From assembly GCF_039523335.1 (NCBI RefSeq), contig NZ_BAAAFC010000001.1:1-64000 (forward strand): a DNA stretch of 64,000 bases. Reading direction: 5' to 3'. A program made the position numbers and the translations under genes. Shown in pieces: positions 1-7,527 of the stretch. The DNA comes from Marinobacter szutsaonensis (GTDB taxonomy: Bacteria > Pseudomonadota > Gammaproteobacteria > Pseudomonadales > Oleiphilaceae). Positions within the stretch are counted from its first letter, which is position 1. Each line of letters starts with the position of its first letter. The notes under the pieces were generated by a model. It saw only the letters and a program-made list of their open reading frames with translations. It was not told the origin of the DNA and did no database searches.

Positions 1-55
1 CAAAAGTAACGGACATTACTAGGGAGCAGTTGGATTAAAGACTGGGGGCAGGTCA
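1..55. mobile_element. Probable terminal end of an IS3-family insertion sequence (rest lies outside the window)
   Basis: Read on the minus strand, the sequence that starts at position 55 begins TGACCTGCCCCCAGTC. A terminal TG followed by a C-rich block is typical of IS3-family inverted-repeat tips. The boundary coincides with the point where the BrnT-like reading frame at 56-173 stops resembling its family. The transposase and the other end are not in the window, so element identity rests on the tip and the homology break only. It could instead be an unrelated divergent sequence. Confidence 0.4.
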
Positions 56-173
56 GAGGTCCATCATCAAGTAAACCACCAGACTGAAGAGCAAACAGGA
101 CATCTTCGAAGGAAACACCACGCTCGCTCATCAACTGCTGGTTCTTTTCAGCATTCCAGTTGATTTGCTTCAT
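56..173 (-). pseudogene. BrnT-like toxin gene, 5' fragment interrupted at the window edge
   Basis: Starting from ATG at 173, the minus strand encodes a peptide beginning MKQINWNAEKNQQL and continuing ERGVSFEDVLFALQSGGLLDDG. This matches the start of BrnT-type small toxins, which open with an 'xWNxEKNxxLxxERGxSFE' pattern and then a 'GDLLD' turn. After residue about 38 the family pattern is lost and the frame runs into the suspected IS end without a stop before position 1. The remaining two thirds of the toxin fold are absent, so it is probably non-functional. No antitoxin gene is visible; it would normally lie downstream, outside the window. The family call comes from remembered motif pattern, not a search. 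Confidence 0.5.
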
Positions 174-263
174 GGGACGAGTCTAGCAGAATGTGTGCCT
201 ATTGGCATCTTACTGCCGCTTGCAGCACGCGCACAGGTGAAATAGCTTTGTCCCGGCTTAACC

Positions 264-494
264 TCAGGTTTTATCCTTCACCCACTTGTCACCTTCCTTG
301 TGGTATTCCTTCTTTACCGCCGCCCAGGCCACCTTATGGGCCGTTTCTTCCCGCCCTGAATCGCCACGGCGATGTTCAGGATCGCTGTATTCCTCCCAGG
401 CGGAATTGAACGCTTTGCGATAAATCTCCTGGGCATGGGCTGGCAGGTTGCTGCGTACGCTGGCGGGTAATTCCGAATTGCTGTTGTAGGGCAT
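264..494 (-). CDS. chaB: ChaB family protein
   Basis: This 76-residue basic protein has the ChaB pattern: 'LPxxVRxxLPxHAQEIYRKAFNSAWEEY' near the N-terminus, then 'AHKVAWAAVKKEYHKEGDKWV' at the C-terminus. In Escherichia coli ChaB is a small cytoplasmic protein encoded beside the cation antiporter ChaA and proposed to regulate it; its biochemical role is unsettled. The ATG at 494 was chosen because GGAGGT lies 8 bases upstream and because the longer upstream extension does not resemble the family. No chaA gene is nearby, so this is a stand-alone copy. It is separated from the CPBP protease gene by about 70 bases and may share its transcript. Confidence 0.85.
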   Translation of the reverse strand: MPYNSNSELPASVRSNLPAHAQEIYRKAFNSAWEEYSDPEHRRGDSGREETAHKVAWAAVKKEYHKEGDKWVKDKT

Positions 495-565
495 GGGGCT
501 TACCTCCAAAAACGCTTGCGTCATTACAAGGCTAGCATCTGTACGCGCCGGGGCAGGGCGAAAGG

Positions 566-1105
566 CTACAACTCCAGCACAAGATTTCTGCCGCCAAGAA
601 AAAGCACCCAAACCGTTACTGCCGCCCAGTGAATGATGACCGGAACCCAGATAGACCGGGAAAGCACGTAGGCGTAGCCACAGGTAACCCCCATAGCGCC
701 TGCGATAACCAGAAACCACGGATTCAGGAAAAGAGGAATGGCGGTGGGGTTAAACGCCAGCGCATTGAACGGATGCCACAGAACGAAGGCCAGTGTGCTG
801 ATTGCCACACTCCAGCCAGCCTTTACATGCCCCGACGCCAGGATGTTCCTCGGTATTAGCACGCCCCTGAAGAAGGCTTCTTCGAGCAGGGAAGGGAACA
901 CGAACAATATGATGGGTAACACAGGCGTGATTGGCGAATCCAGCCACCCGAATTGAAATAAACCGGCGCCGAAACCAACGGATACCGATAGGATTGCGAA
1001 CACTGGTATCAGTGCCCAGGCCTTCAACGGGGCCTGGGAAGGGGAGGTCAGAAAGGCCTGGCCGAGGTTGTTACTGAGGTACTTTGGAGGTTTTGGTGGA
1101 ATCAT
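566..1105 (-). CDS. CPBP family intramembrane glutamic endopeptidase
   Basis: This 179-residue polytopic membrane protein carries the motifs of the CPBP (CAAX protease and bacteriocin-processing, Abi) family. Motif 1 is EEAFFR at residues 75-80 with the paired glutamates and arginine. Motif 2 contains H111 and N114 in WHPFNA. A third conserved histidine, H159, sits in IIHW. Hydrophobic segments at about 30-50, 60-75, 98-112, 126-148 and 152-170 fit a compact multi-pass fold. Prokaryotic members cleave prenylated or peptide substrates inside the membrane and are often linked to bacteriocin immunity; the substrate here is unknown. The gene precedes chaB on the same strand and has no obvious partner. 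Confidence 0.85.
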   Translation of the reverse strand: MIPPKPPKYLSNNLGQAFLTSPSQAPLKAWALIPVFAILSVSVGFGAGLFQFGWLDSPITPVLPIILFVFPSLLEEAFFRGVLIPRNILASGHVKAGWSVAISTLAFVLWHPFNALAFNPTAIPLFLNPWFLVIAGAMGVTCGYAYVLSRSIWVPVIIHWAAVTVWVLFLGGRNLVLEL

Positions 1106-1110
1106 TGGGT

Positions 1111-1308
1111 CTAGGGTTCAAAAAAATAGATCTGTCCCGGTTTTCTAAAAGGACTAAGAGCATCCTCATAAATTGGAATAGCGAGCTTTTCGGCCACTCC
1201 TTCTAAGTTCTCATCCGTCATGATGTCCCCGATTGCATTTAACGCTGAAATTTTCGGCAATTCTGGAGCCGAATAGCGGCGGAAAAATTGCCCGCCAACA
1301 TTGAAGTC
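1111..1308 (-). pseudogene. Coding remnant downstream of the OLD-family gene
   Basis: Between a TAA at 1309-1311 and a TAG at 1111-1113 the minus strand is open for 65 codons with protein-like composition, ending ...IPIYEDALSPFRKPGQIYFFEP. The only ATG is internal (about residue 27) and would give 36 residues. It has no evident start at its upstream end, so it looks like a piece of a broken gene. The 'IPIYEDALSPF' stretch recalls the opening of DUF4393/Abi_alpha proteins, but this is a weak resemblance. It may also be chance openness. Confidence 0.3.
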
Positions 1309-1318
1309 TTAACTGTGG

Positions 1319-3094
1319 TCAAACCGGTTCATTCCGAAACTGTTCCAAACCTTCAAGCAGTGATCGTAGCTCCTGCATAACTTCGCTTTGCTGCATACTA
1401 TTAACTACGGCTAGTGGAGTTAACGACACCCCATATTCCTCTTGTAGTTTCGCATTAAGTAGGGAGAAGACTTGCTTGCCAGGTAACATAGCCAACCTCT
1501 TGTCCCACTCAGACCAATCAGATTCGAATTGTTCAATTAACTGTTGGTTAATGGTTGCTGAGTTGCGGTGGGGGTTTTCTGCCTGTATGAACTCGCCTTG
1601 TCGCGACAAATACTGAGCTTGGACTTTGCTTCTAAGAAAGTCGGCTAGTTCGTTGATCCACTCTTCGAAGTCACCGTCAAAGGTTTTTTTCTGCCCAGAG
1701 CGGAGTGCTTTCTCGCTCACGCGTTTATCAGCGGCACGAGTTAGCGCCGAGGGTACAAGGAGAAAATTTTCAATCTCTTTACAGTCATGGATGCGAGCAA
1801 ATGATGAAAATTCTTCAAATTCAGTCAGAAGTTTATTGACCTCGCCTTGAGGACGGTAGTCCCGATCGAAGACGATTGCCTTCGCGATTTTCGTGCCGAG
1901 TGTCAACTCTATCCCTTCCGCAAAATTCTTTACCTTTTGCGGGTTAAAGCCCTCTGCTGGAATCACGGCGAAATCTGATCGATTCGCTAAGGCATCCATC
2001 CCCAGTTTTCTAGCAAACGCTGCAAATAACTGAAAGTCCTTACCTTCGACGAACACCGCTCGTCGCGACTTCGCTAGCTGTGTGAGAGTGGGATTTAGGT
2101 TCGAGCCAAGGGCACCAAAGATAGGCTGAAGCTGCGAAGCGCTTTTGATCCGTTTAGCGCTTTGCCCCCGCTTGTTTACTACTAGCAGGTCATTCGGATC
2201 CGCTTCTGTAATGATCTCTGTTGAGTGAGTAGCAATGAGCACATCTGGCGCAACTTGGCGAAGGATATCTAACAACTGACGCTGCAAATCTGAGTGCAGA
2301 TAGATATCCGGTTCATCAATAATCAAAAGTGATGCGTTCTTGTTTCTGACGATAAAGGTCAGCATTTGGCACCATACTTGAAAACCGAACCCTGCCCAGA
2401 AAATTTCACGCGGATAGCGCGCCTCCGGACAGAACATGTGTAGCACTGGCTTATCATGGCTTCTGTCTACCTCCGGTCTTTCAATGTCCATTCCTGGCCA
2501 TGTTTGCAATATCAGTTTTCTAAACTCGTCAAATTCTTCGGGGTAGTGATACCAGATGTTTCGGAAGTTTCGCGAAGCACGATGTGTCAGAAGAGCTAGC
2601 CTCGCGGCTTCGAGTTGATATAGAGGTTCGTTGTGTTCGACCGGCCCCAAGATCGGTACCATTCCTATTGAACAATCGAATGCTTTCTTGAACTTAGCTG
2701 GTGAGTCAACTGGTTTTCCATCAGTCTCTGCAACCATGTAACAAAGATCATTCTCTGGAAAAATCAACTTGAGCTTGTTCTTCGAGACCAGGTGGAACTC
2801 TATAATTGCTGGTTCGGTTTCGTCGTAGTTCGTAAAAATATTTTCGGTTGCAACAGGGAGGTCTTCCAGTGGAACAATGTATCCAGAAGCAGCTACTGCC
2901 GGGTGGTTGATATAGCCAGGTTTTCTAGACCGCGCTTTTCGTATTCCTTCGCTTAGAATTCGAAACGCACCTACGATCGTAGATTTTCCTGCATTGTTGG
3001 GTCCGACAAGTACATTGAAATCTGATAATGCTACAGAGTAGCGCTTGAGAGCTTTGTAGTTTCGAAACTGAACTCTTGTAAATCGATCCTGCAT
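1319..3094 (-). CDS. OLD-family ATP-dependent endonuclease (AAA ATPase plus TOPRIM)
   Basis: The product is about 591 residues. The N-terminal ABC-like ATPase half has Walker A GPNNAGKST at residues 31-39, Walker B LLIIDEPD at 256-263 and a switch histidine in ATHS at about 290. The C-terminal half has a TOPRIM-type nuclease core with EGKD at 350-353 and DRD at 410-412. This is the overcoming-lysogenization-defect architecture, whose members act in anti-phage defence and DNA repair. An upstream ATG at 3127 lies inside the attC-like palindrome, and the protein pattern begins 'FTRVQFRNYKALK', so the ATG at 3094 is preferred. The gene is visibly AT-richer than its neighbours. No UvrD-like GajB partner is next to it, so it is not an evident Gabija system. 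The upstream membrane-anchored gene is a possible partner. Confidence 0.85.
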   Translation of the reverse strand: MQDRFTRVQFRNYKALKRYSVALSDFNVLVGPNNAGKSTIVGAFRILSEGIRKARSRKPGYINHPAVAASGYIVPLEDLPVATENIFTNYDETEPAIIEFHLVSKNKLKLIFPENDLCYMVAETDGKPVDSPAKFKKAFDCSIGMVPILGPVEHNEPLYQLEAARLALLTHRASRNFRNIWYHYPEEFDEFRKLILQTWPGMDIERPEVDRSHDKPVLHMFCPEARYPREIFWAGFGFQVWCQMLTFIVRNKNASLLIIDEPDIYLHSDLQRQLLDILRQVAPDVLIATHSTEIITEADPNDLLVVNKRGQSAKRIKSASQLQPIFGALGSNLNPTLTQLAKSRRAVFVEGKDFQLFAAFARKLGMDALANRSDFAVIPAEGFNPQKVKNFAEGIELTLGTKIAKAIVFDRDYRPQGEVNKLLTEFEEFSSFARIHDCKEIENFLLVPSALTRAADKRVSEKALRSGQKKTFDGDFEEWINELADFLRSKVQAQYLSRQGEFIQAENPHRNSATINQQLIEQFESDWSEWDKRLAMLPGKQVFSLLNAKLQEEYGVSLTPLAVVNSMQQSEVMQELRSLLEGLEQFRNEPV

Positions 3095-3109
3095 ATCAAC
3101 ACCAAAAGC

Positions 3110-3193
3110 AGTTAACGCCAACAGCATGCGCGACTGCGAAATGGGGGCGAAGCCGCCATGTAGTAAACGTCGTCGTGACTGTGATTGTTAGCT
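3110..3193 (-). repeat. attC-like imperfect palindrome between two cassette-like genes
   Basis: Two 25-base arms, 3110-3134 and 3169-3193, are imperfect inverted repeats of each other, matching at about 15 of 25 positions. The outer boxes read AGCTAAC and GTTAACT on the minus strand and pair with one G-T wobble. Inner matches fall at ACAG and CGAC, and the centre holds a GC-rich hairpin (about 3144-3157). The element begins immediately after the stop codon of the 3194-3778 gene and ends 15 bases before the ATG at 3094, as expected for an integron attC. The boxes deviate by one base from the usual RYYYAAC and GTTRRRY, and no integrase is in the window. Confidence 0.4.
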
Positions 3194-3778
3194 TTAATGA
3201 CCAAAATTGACGAACCCTAGCATTTTTAGCACGCCAAGAATGAAGCTGGCACCTACAACAGAAAGAACCGCAACCGCGATTATTGGGCGATTTAAAAATC
3301 GATTCCTTAGCTGATCAGTCAAATTGCTTCCAAATGAACTATTGTAAGCGCTTATAGCATTTCCTAATTCAATAGATAACCTCTTCTGAGCCAGAGGGAA
3401 CACCTCGCTCAAATTTACAAATGGTGCAACCATTGATGGATTCTGCAACCCAGACATAATATTTTTAAATCCCGAAGAAAACTGGTTCTCTATGGCCACC
3501 TTCCTACTAGCAAGCTCAGCTTGGGCAATATCCTGAAACGCGGATATGGAGGTGATTCGCTGGGTCTTGCCAACAAAATCAATGATTGTATCCGTGATTA
3601 GCTGTCTATCAGACTCAAACTCCTTGGTCATGACTTTGTGGGCACCTTGGATCGTCATGCTTGAATTCAACAAACCTCTAGCATTCATTTCTTCTTTGAC
3701 TCGGAGAAACTCCTGTCCAAGAACTCGGTCCCGATCTTTCCAGCGCAGATCAAATAGCTCTCTAAGTTCTTGGTCCAT
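3194..3778 (-). CDS. Unknown protein with C-terminal membrane anchor
   Basis: I do not recognise this 194-residue protein. It is a mostly helical, charged soluble region (about residues 1-165) followed by one strong hydrophobic segment at about 168-190 (PIIAVAVLSVVGASFILGVLKMLGF) and a short tail, suggesting a tail-anchored protein facing the cytoplasm. There is no signal peptide and no cysteine cluster. It lies directly upstream of the OLD-family nuclease on the same strand, with only the attC-like palindrome between them, and shares its AT-rich base use. A membrane sensor or effector working with the nuclease is possible but is only inferred from position. Confidence 0.6.
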   Translation of the reverse strand: MDQELRELFDLRWKDRDRVLGQEFLRVKEEMNARGLLNSSMTIQGAHKVMTKEFESDRQLITDTIIDFVGKTQRITSISAFQDIAQAELASRKVAIENQFSSGFKNIMSGLQNPSMVAPFVNLSEVFPLAQKRLSIELGNAISAYNSSFGSNLTDQLRNRFLNRPIIAVAVLSVVGASFILGVLKMLGFVNFGH

Positions 3779-3793
3779 TGCTTGTCCTAAAGA

Positions 3794-3864
3794 AGCTAAC
3801 AGCGTATTAGATAGACGTATTCATAATTAGTGAAATGTGACGTCTTCATTAGTGCGCCTTATGA
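3794..3864 (-). repeat. Second, weaker attC-like palindrome upstream of the membrane-anchored gene
   Basis: Arms 3794-3818 and 3840-3864 form an imperfect hairpin with a 21-base loop; the best-paired inner block is AGACGT. On the minus strand the gene-proximal end reads GTTAGCT followed 15 bases later by the ATG of the 3194-3778 gene. The other palindrome has the same layout: GTTAACT, then 15 bases, then ATG. The distal box (TCATAAG) lacks the conserved AAC, so this site is degenerate or not a true attC. Confidence 0.25.
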
Positions 3865-4013
3865 TTACGCCCTTTTCTAAGCAAACTACGAATAAATATA
3901 GCCTTAAATCAGTAGATTATCAGTCAGTTGAGCCAAGAAATCGTAATATCACCGCATAATAACGACCCAATCACACGAATACAGATCCTGTTCAGGGAAT
4001 CCCCAACCCCAAA

Positions 4014-4046
4014 CAAAAAGGCCCGAAGTTCTCACCCCGGGCCCTC
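4014..4046 (-). terminator. Rho-independent terminator of nrdJa-nrdJb
   Basis: On the minus strand a GGCCCG stem pairs with CGGGCC and is followed by TTTTTG, 25 bases past the nrdJb stop codon. Confidence 0.75.
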
Positions 4047-4071
4047 TTAACTAACTCACCACTAAATCACC

Positions 4072-4770
4072 TCAACCGCACTTGCTATCGCCACAAGCCA
4101 GGCAGGTCGCACAACCGTCCATCACGATCACCGCCTTGGTGCTGCACTTGCCGCACATGGTGGCGTTAGCGGGGTAGTCGTTGCTGGTGTCATCATTCGT
4201 AGCTGTGCTCTGGCTGGCTTCGAACTCGGCGCGCTTTTCGGCGAGGATGCGCTTGGTGGTTTCGCTCATTTCCTCGCTTTCCAGCAGGCCGATGGCCTTC
4301 AGGTGCTTCTCGATCACGGCGCCGATTTCGGCTACCAGTGAAGGCATGAATACGCCGCCTTTCTTGAAGTAGCCGCCGTTGGGGTCGTATACGGAACGCA
4401 GCTCTTCCACCAGGAAGGTCACGTCACCGCCTTTGCGGAACACCGCGGAGATGACGCGGGTGAGGGCGATGACCCACTGGAAGTGCTCCATCGACTTGGA
4501 GTTGATGAACACTTCGTACGGCTGCCGGCTTTCGTGGTCGGTACCTTCGTTGAGCAGGATGTCGTTGATGGTGATGTACATCGCGTGCTCGGCCACCGGC
4601 GGCTTGATCTTGTAGGTGGTGCCCAGCAGGAAGTCCGGCCGTTCGATGTATTCGTTCATCTCAACGGGCTTGGTTTCCGCTTGCACCGGCGCCTGGTGCT
4701 CGGTCGGGGTTTCGGTTTCGGCCTTCTTAACGCGGTAGCCGACGATTTTGTTGCTGATTTTGACTGTCAT
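4072..4770 (-). CDS. nrdJb: Class II ribonucleotide reductase, small accessory chain NrdJb
   Basis: This 232-residue protein corresponds to the C-terminal part of long B12-dependent reductases, encoded here as a separate gene as in pseudomonads. It carries the TSCPD-type region ('MYITINDILLN...YEVFINSKS...WVIALTRVISAVFRKG') in the first half. The last 30 residues form a cysteine-rich zinc-binding tail (CGKCSTKA, CATCLACGDSKCG). It is needed with NrdJa to reduce ribonucleotides to deoxyribonucleotides using adenosylcobalamin. ATG at 4770 is favoured because the protein pattern MTVKISNKIVGYR begins there and AGGA lies 9-12 bases upstream. It starts 28 bases after nrdJa, so the two form one operon. 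Confidence 0.9.
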   Translation of the reverse strand: MTVKISNKIVGYRVKKAETETPTEHQAPVQAETKPVEMNEYIERPDFLLGTTYKIKPPVAEHAMYITINDILLNEGTDHESRQPYEVFINSKSMEHFQWVIALTRVISAVFRKGGDVTFLVEELRSVYDPNGGYFKKGGVFMPSLVAEIGAVIEKHLKAIGLLESEEMSETTKRILAEKRAEFEASQSTATNDDTSNDYPANATMCGKCSTKAVIVMDGCATCLACGDSKCG

Positions 4771-4798
4771 GTTCGTTGTCCTGTTGTCGGTTCCCGGA

Positions 4799-6937
4799 TC
4801 AGTACTTGCCGTAGGTGCCTTCTTTGAGCGCATCAAACAGGTTGGCGGCGTTGTGGATTTCGCCGTCGTACTCGACCTGTTCGTTACCGCGCAGGGTCAC
4901 CTTGCTGCCATCGTCCAGGGTGAACTCGTAAAGGGTGTTCTCAAGGTCTTTCTCTTTCACCAGTACGCCCTGGAAGGCTTCCGGGTTGAAGCGGAAGGTG
5001 GTGCAACCCTTCAGGCCCTTGTCGTAGGCGTACAGGTAGATGCCTTTGAAGTCCTGGTATTCGAAGTCTGTCGGAACGTTGGCCGTCTTGGAAATCGAGG
5101 AATCTACCCACTTCTGGGCGGCTGCCTGGATGTCCACGTGCTGCTTCGGCGTGACGTCGTCCGAGGTGGTGAAGTAGGCCGGCAGTTTCTTGTCCTCGTC
5201 GTCTGAGAACGGCATGGCGCCCGGGTTTACCAGGTGGCGGTAGGCCAGCAGTTCGAAGGAGAATACGTCTACCTTCTCCTTGGTCTTGCGGCCTTCGCGG
5301 ATGATATTGCGCGCATAGTGGTGCGAGAAGCTCGGCTCGATGCCGTTACTGGCGTTGTTGGCCAGTGACAGGCTGATGGTGCCGGTGGGCGCGATGGAGG
5401 TGTGGTGGGTAAAGCGGCCACCTTTCTCGGCCAGCTGCTTCACCAGCTCCGGCTCCACGTGGGCGATCTGCTGCATGTAACGGCTGAACCGGGCGTGCAG
5501 CAGCTTGCCTTTGAGGATGTCGCCGACCTTATAGCCTTCTTTGGCCAGCTCCGGGCACTTGGTCATCATCTTCGGAGTGATTTCGAACTCTTCGTCCATG
5601 ATCGGCGCCGGGCCTTTCTCTTCGGCCAGGGCCAGGGACTGGCGCCAGCCTTCCACGGCCATCTCACGCACCACTTCCTCGGTGAACTGTACGGACTCGT
5701 CAGAACCGTACGGCATGCGCAGCATGGCGAGGGTAGAGCCCAGGCCCAGGATGCCCATGCCGTGGCGGCGCTTGTGGGTGATCTCGTGGCGCTGCTCGGC
5801 CAGCGGCAGGCCGTTGATCTCAACCACGTTGTCCAGCATGCGGGTGAAGATGCCCACTACCTTGCGGTATTTCTCGTAGTTGAAGCTGGCCTTGTCAGTG
5901 AACGGGTATTCCACGAACTTGGTCAGGTTCACCGAGCCCAGCAGGCAGCTGCCGTACGGGGGCAGGGGCTGCTCGCCACAGGGGTTGGTGGCGCGGATGT
6001 CTTCGCAGAACCAGTTGTTGTTCATCTGGTTGACCTTGTCGATCAGGATGAAGCCCGGCTCGGCGTAGTCGTAGGTGCTGGTCATGATGGTGTCCCAGAT
6101 GAACTGGGCCTTGACCGTCTTGTAGATCCGGCAGGCAACCTTGCCTTCGTCGTTGACCACGTAACCGTCCTGCACCGGGAAATCACGGTACAGGTACTGG
6201 GAGGTATCGCTCAGGTCCAGGCCTTCGTCTTCCACTTCCTTCTGGGTCACCGGGAAGGAGAGGTGCCAGTCGTCGCCGTTACGCACGGCTTCGATGAAGT
6301 CCTCGGTGATCAGCAGGGACAGGTTGAACTGACGCAGGCGGCCGTCTTCACGCTTGGCCTGGATAAACTCGATCACGTCCGGGTGGTGAACGTCGAAGGT
6401 GGCCATCTGTGCACCGCGGCGGCCACCGGCGGAGGACACGGTGAAGCACATGCGGTCGAAGATATCCATGAACGACAGCGGGCCGGATGTGGTGGCGCCG
6501 GCGCCGGCTACGTAGGCGCCACGGGGGCGCAGGGTAGAGAACTCGTAACCGATACCGCAGCCGGCCTTGAGGGTCAGGCCCGCTTCGTGGTTCTTCTCCA
6601 GGATGTCGTTCATGGAGTCATGGACGGTACCGGAGACGGTGCAGTTGATGGTGGAAGTCGCCGGCTTGTGGGCTTCGGCACCTGCGTTGGAGGTAATACG
6701 ACCGGCAGGAATGGCGCCGTTCTGGAGGGCCCAGATGAAGTCCTTCATGTGTTTGGTGCGCACGGACTTGTTTTCCACTTCCGCCAAGGCCTTGGCCACA
6801 CGTTCGTAGGTGGCGTTGATGTCCTTGTCGACGGGTTCACCGGTCTTGGTCTTGAGCTGGTATTTGCTGCTCCAGATATCCAGTGAAGCTTCCTGCATGG
6901 GAATCGTTGTGATCACTGCCTGTGCCTTAGCGTTCAT
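4799..6937 (-). CDS. nrdJa: Adenosylcobalamin-dependent ribonucleotide reductase catalytic chain NrdJa
   Basis: This 712-residue catalytic chain of the class II enzyme shows the expected active site: first redox cysteine C99 in STINCTVSG, the NPCGE motif with N318, C320 (thiyl radical) and E322, and the partner cysteine C331. It makes deoxyribonucleotides with or without oxygen, depending on vitamin B12 rather than a tyrosyl radical subunit. The open frame extends back to 7360, but the extension is low-complexity and unlike the family. ATG at 6937 has GAGGGTGG just upstream and starts the conserved region. It is transcribed ahead of nrdJb. A pair of NrdR-box-like sequences lies upstream at 7191-7243. 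Confidence 0.92.
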   Translation of the reverse strand: MNAKAQAVITTIPMQEASLDIWSSKYQLKTKTGEPVDKDINATYERVAKALAEVENKSVRTKHMKDFIWALQNGAIPAGRITSNAGAEAHKPATSTINCTVSGTVHDSMNDILEKNHEAGLTLKAGCGIGYEFSTLRPRGAYVAGAGATTSGPLSFMDIFDRMCFTVSSAGGRRGAQMATFDVHHPDVIEFIQAKREDGRLRQFNLSLLITEDFIEAVRNGDDWHLSFPVTQKEVEDEGLDLSDTSQYLYRDFPVQDGYVVNDEGKVACRIYKTVKAQFIWDTIMTSTYDYAEPGFILIDKVNQMNNNWFCEDIRATNPCGEQPLPPYGSCLLGSVNLTKFVEYPFTDKASFNYEKYRKVVGIFTRMLDNVVEINGLPLAEQRHEITHKRRHGMGILGLGSTLAMLRMPYGSDESVQFTEEVVREMAVEGWRQSLALAEEKGPAPIMDEEFEITPKMMTKCPELAKEGYKVGDILKGKLLHARFSRYMQQIAHVEPELVKQLAEKGGRFTHHTSIAPTGTISLSLANNASNGIEPSFSHHYARNIIREGRKTKEKVDVFSFELLAYRHLVNPGAMPFSDDEDKKLPAYFTTSDDVTPKQHVDIQAAAQKWVDSSISKTANVPTDFEYQDFKGIYLYAYDKGLKGCTTFRFNPEAFQGVLVKEKDLENTLYEFTLDDGSKVTLRGNEQVEYDGEIHNAANLFDALKEGTYGKY

Positions 6938-7190
6938 TGCCACCCTCGGTTCTTCCAGTATGTCTCTTTTCGATGGCGCCGTCGCCGGTGCCATACCCCT
7001 TTGAGTCGTGTTACGTCTGTCAGTTTCTGTGTCTTGCGGGCCCGGCTTGGGCTGATAGGGAAGGAGACCACAAGATGTGGGGGTCTTCCCTGCCGGCTTT
7101 GATGGCCGTTCCCGTTGTGTGATCGTTGCTGCGGCCCTGGCTGAGGCCTTTTCGCGCCTGCCGGGTGGGCAGGTCTGGTTTGTCCTTGAG

Positions 7191-7243
7191 GCCCTATATA
7201 TGGGCTTATTTTTCAAGGAGTATAACAGGATATAGTATTGTGT
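7191..7243 (-). promoter_or_regulatory. Possible NrdR boxes upstream of nrdJa
   Basis: Two AT-rich palindrome-like blocks, GCCCATATATAGGGC (7191-7205) and ACACAATACTATATCC (7228-7243, minus strand), resemble the ACACWATATATWGTGT NrdR box. Their centres are about 37 bases apart, whereas paired NrdR boxes usually sit near 31 bases. The second block matches well only in its first half, so this is a tentative call. Confidence 0.3.
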
Positions 7244-7527
7244 GAATAAGAACGCAACTATTGATTGGGGATGCGGGGCAAAGAAAATCAATGGAAGAGG
7301 GCTTGAAAATACCGAAAGCCGCGTAAAAACCGACGCTTGGGAAAGATTGCTCAAAAACACTACATATTGTGGTCAGAATTCAGTCAAATGATGCCAATAA
7401 TTCGCGATTGCATGTTTTGTGACCTCTGCACGTACCCTTGCCGGACGTGTCGCTAAAGTTAGCGGGTGGCGTCGTAGTAGCGCAGTGGCCCACAGGAAGT
7501 GATAACGACTATAAAAAGGACGAAACA

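Noticed and set aside
1319..3127. Gabija (GajAB) system
   Set aside because: The ATPase/nuclease fits GajA-like proteins, but no UvrD-like helicase gene is adjacent.
3865..4013. Third cassette or gene in the AT-rich gap before nrdJb
   Set aside because: No frame longer than a few codons with a ribosome site and no palindrome comparable to the other two.
5402..6886. 494-codon + strand frame opposite nrdJa
   Set aside because: It mirrors the high-GC codon pattern of nrdJa, has no family resemblance and no ribosome site; the opposite strand carries the full reductase motifs.
6938..7360. N-terminal extension of NrdJa
   Set aside because: The extension is unlike the family, while ATG 6937 has a good ribosome site.
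6938..7437. Cobalamin riboswitch upstream of nrdJa
   Set aside because: Considered because the enzyme needs B12, but I see no B12-box-like conserved core in the leader.
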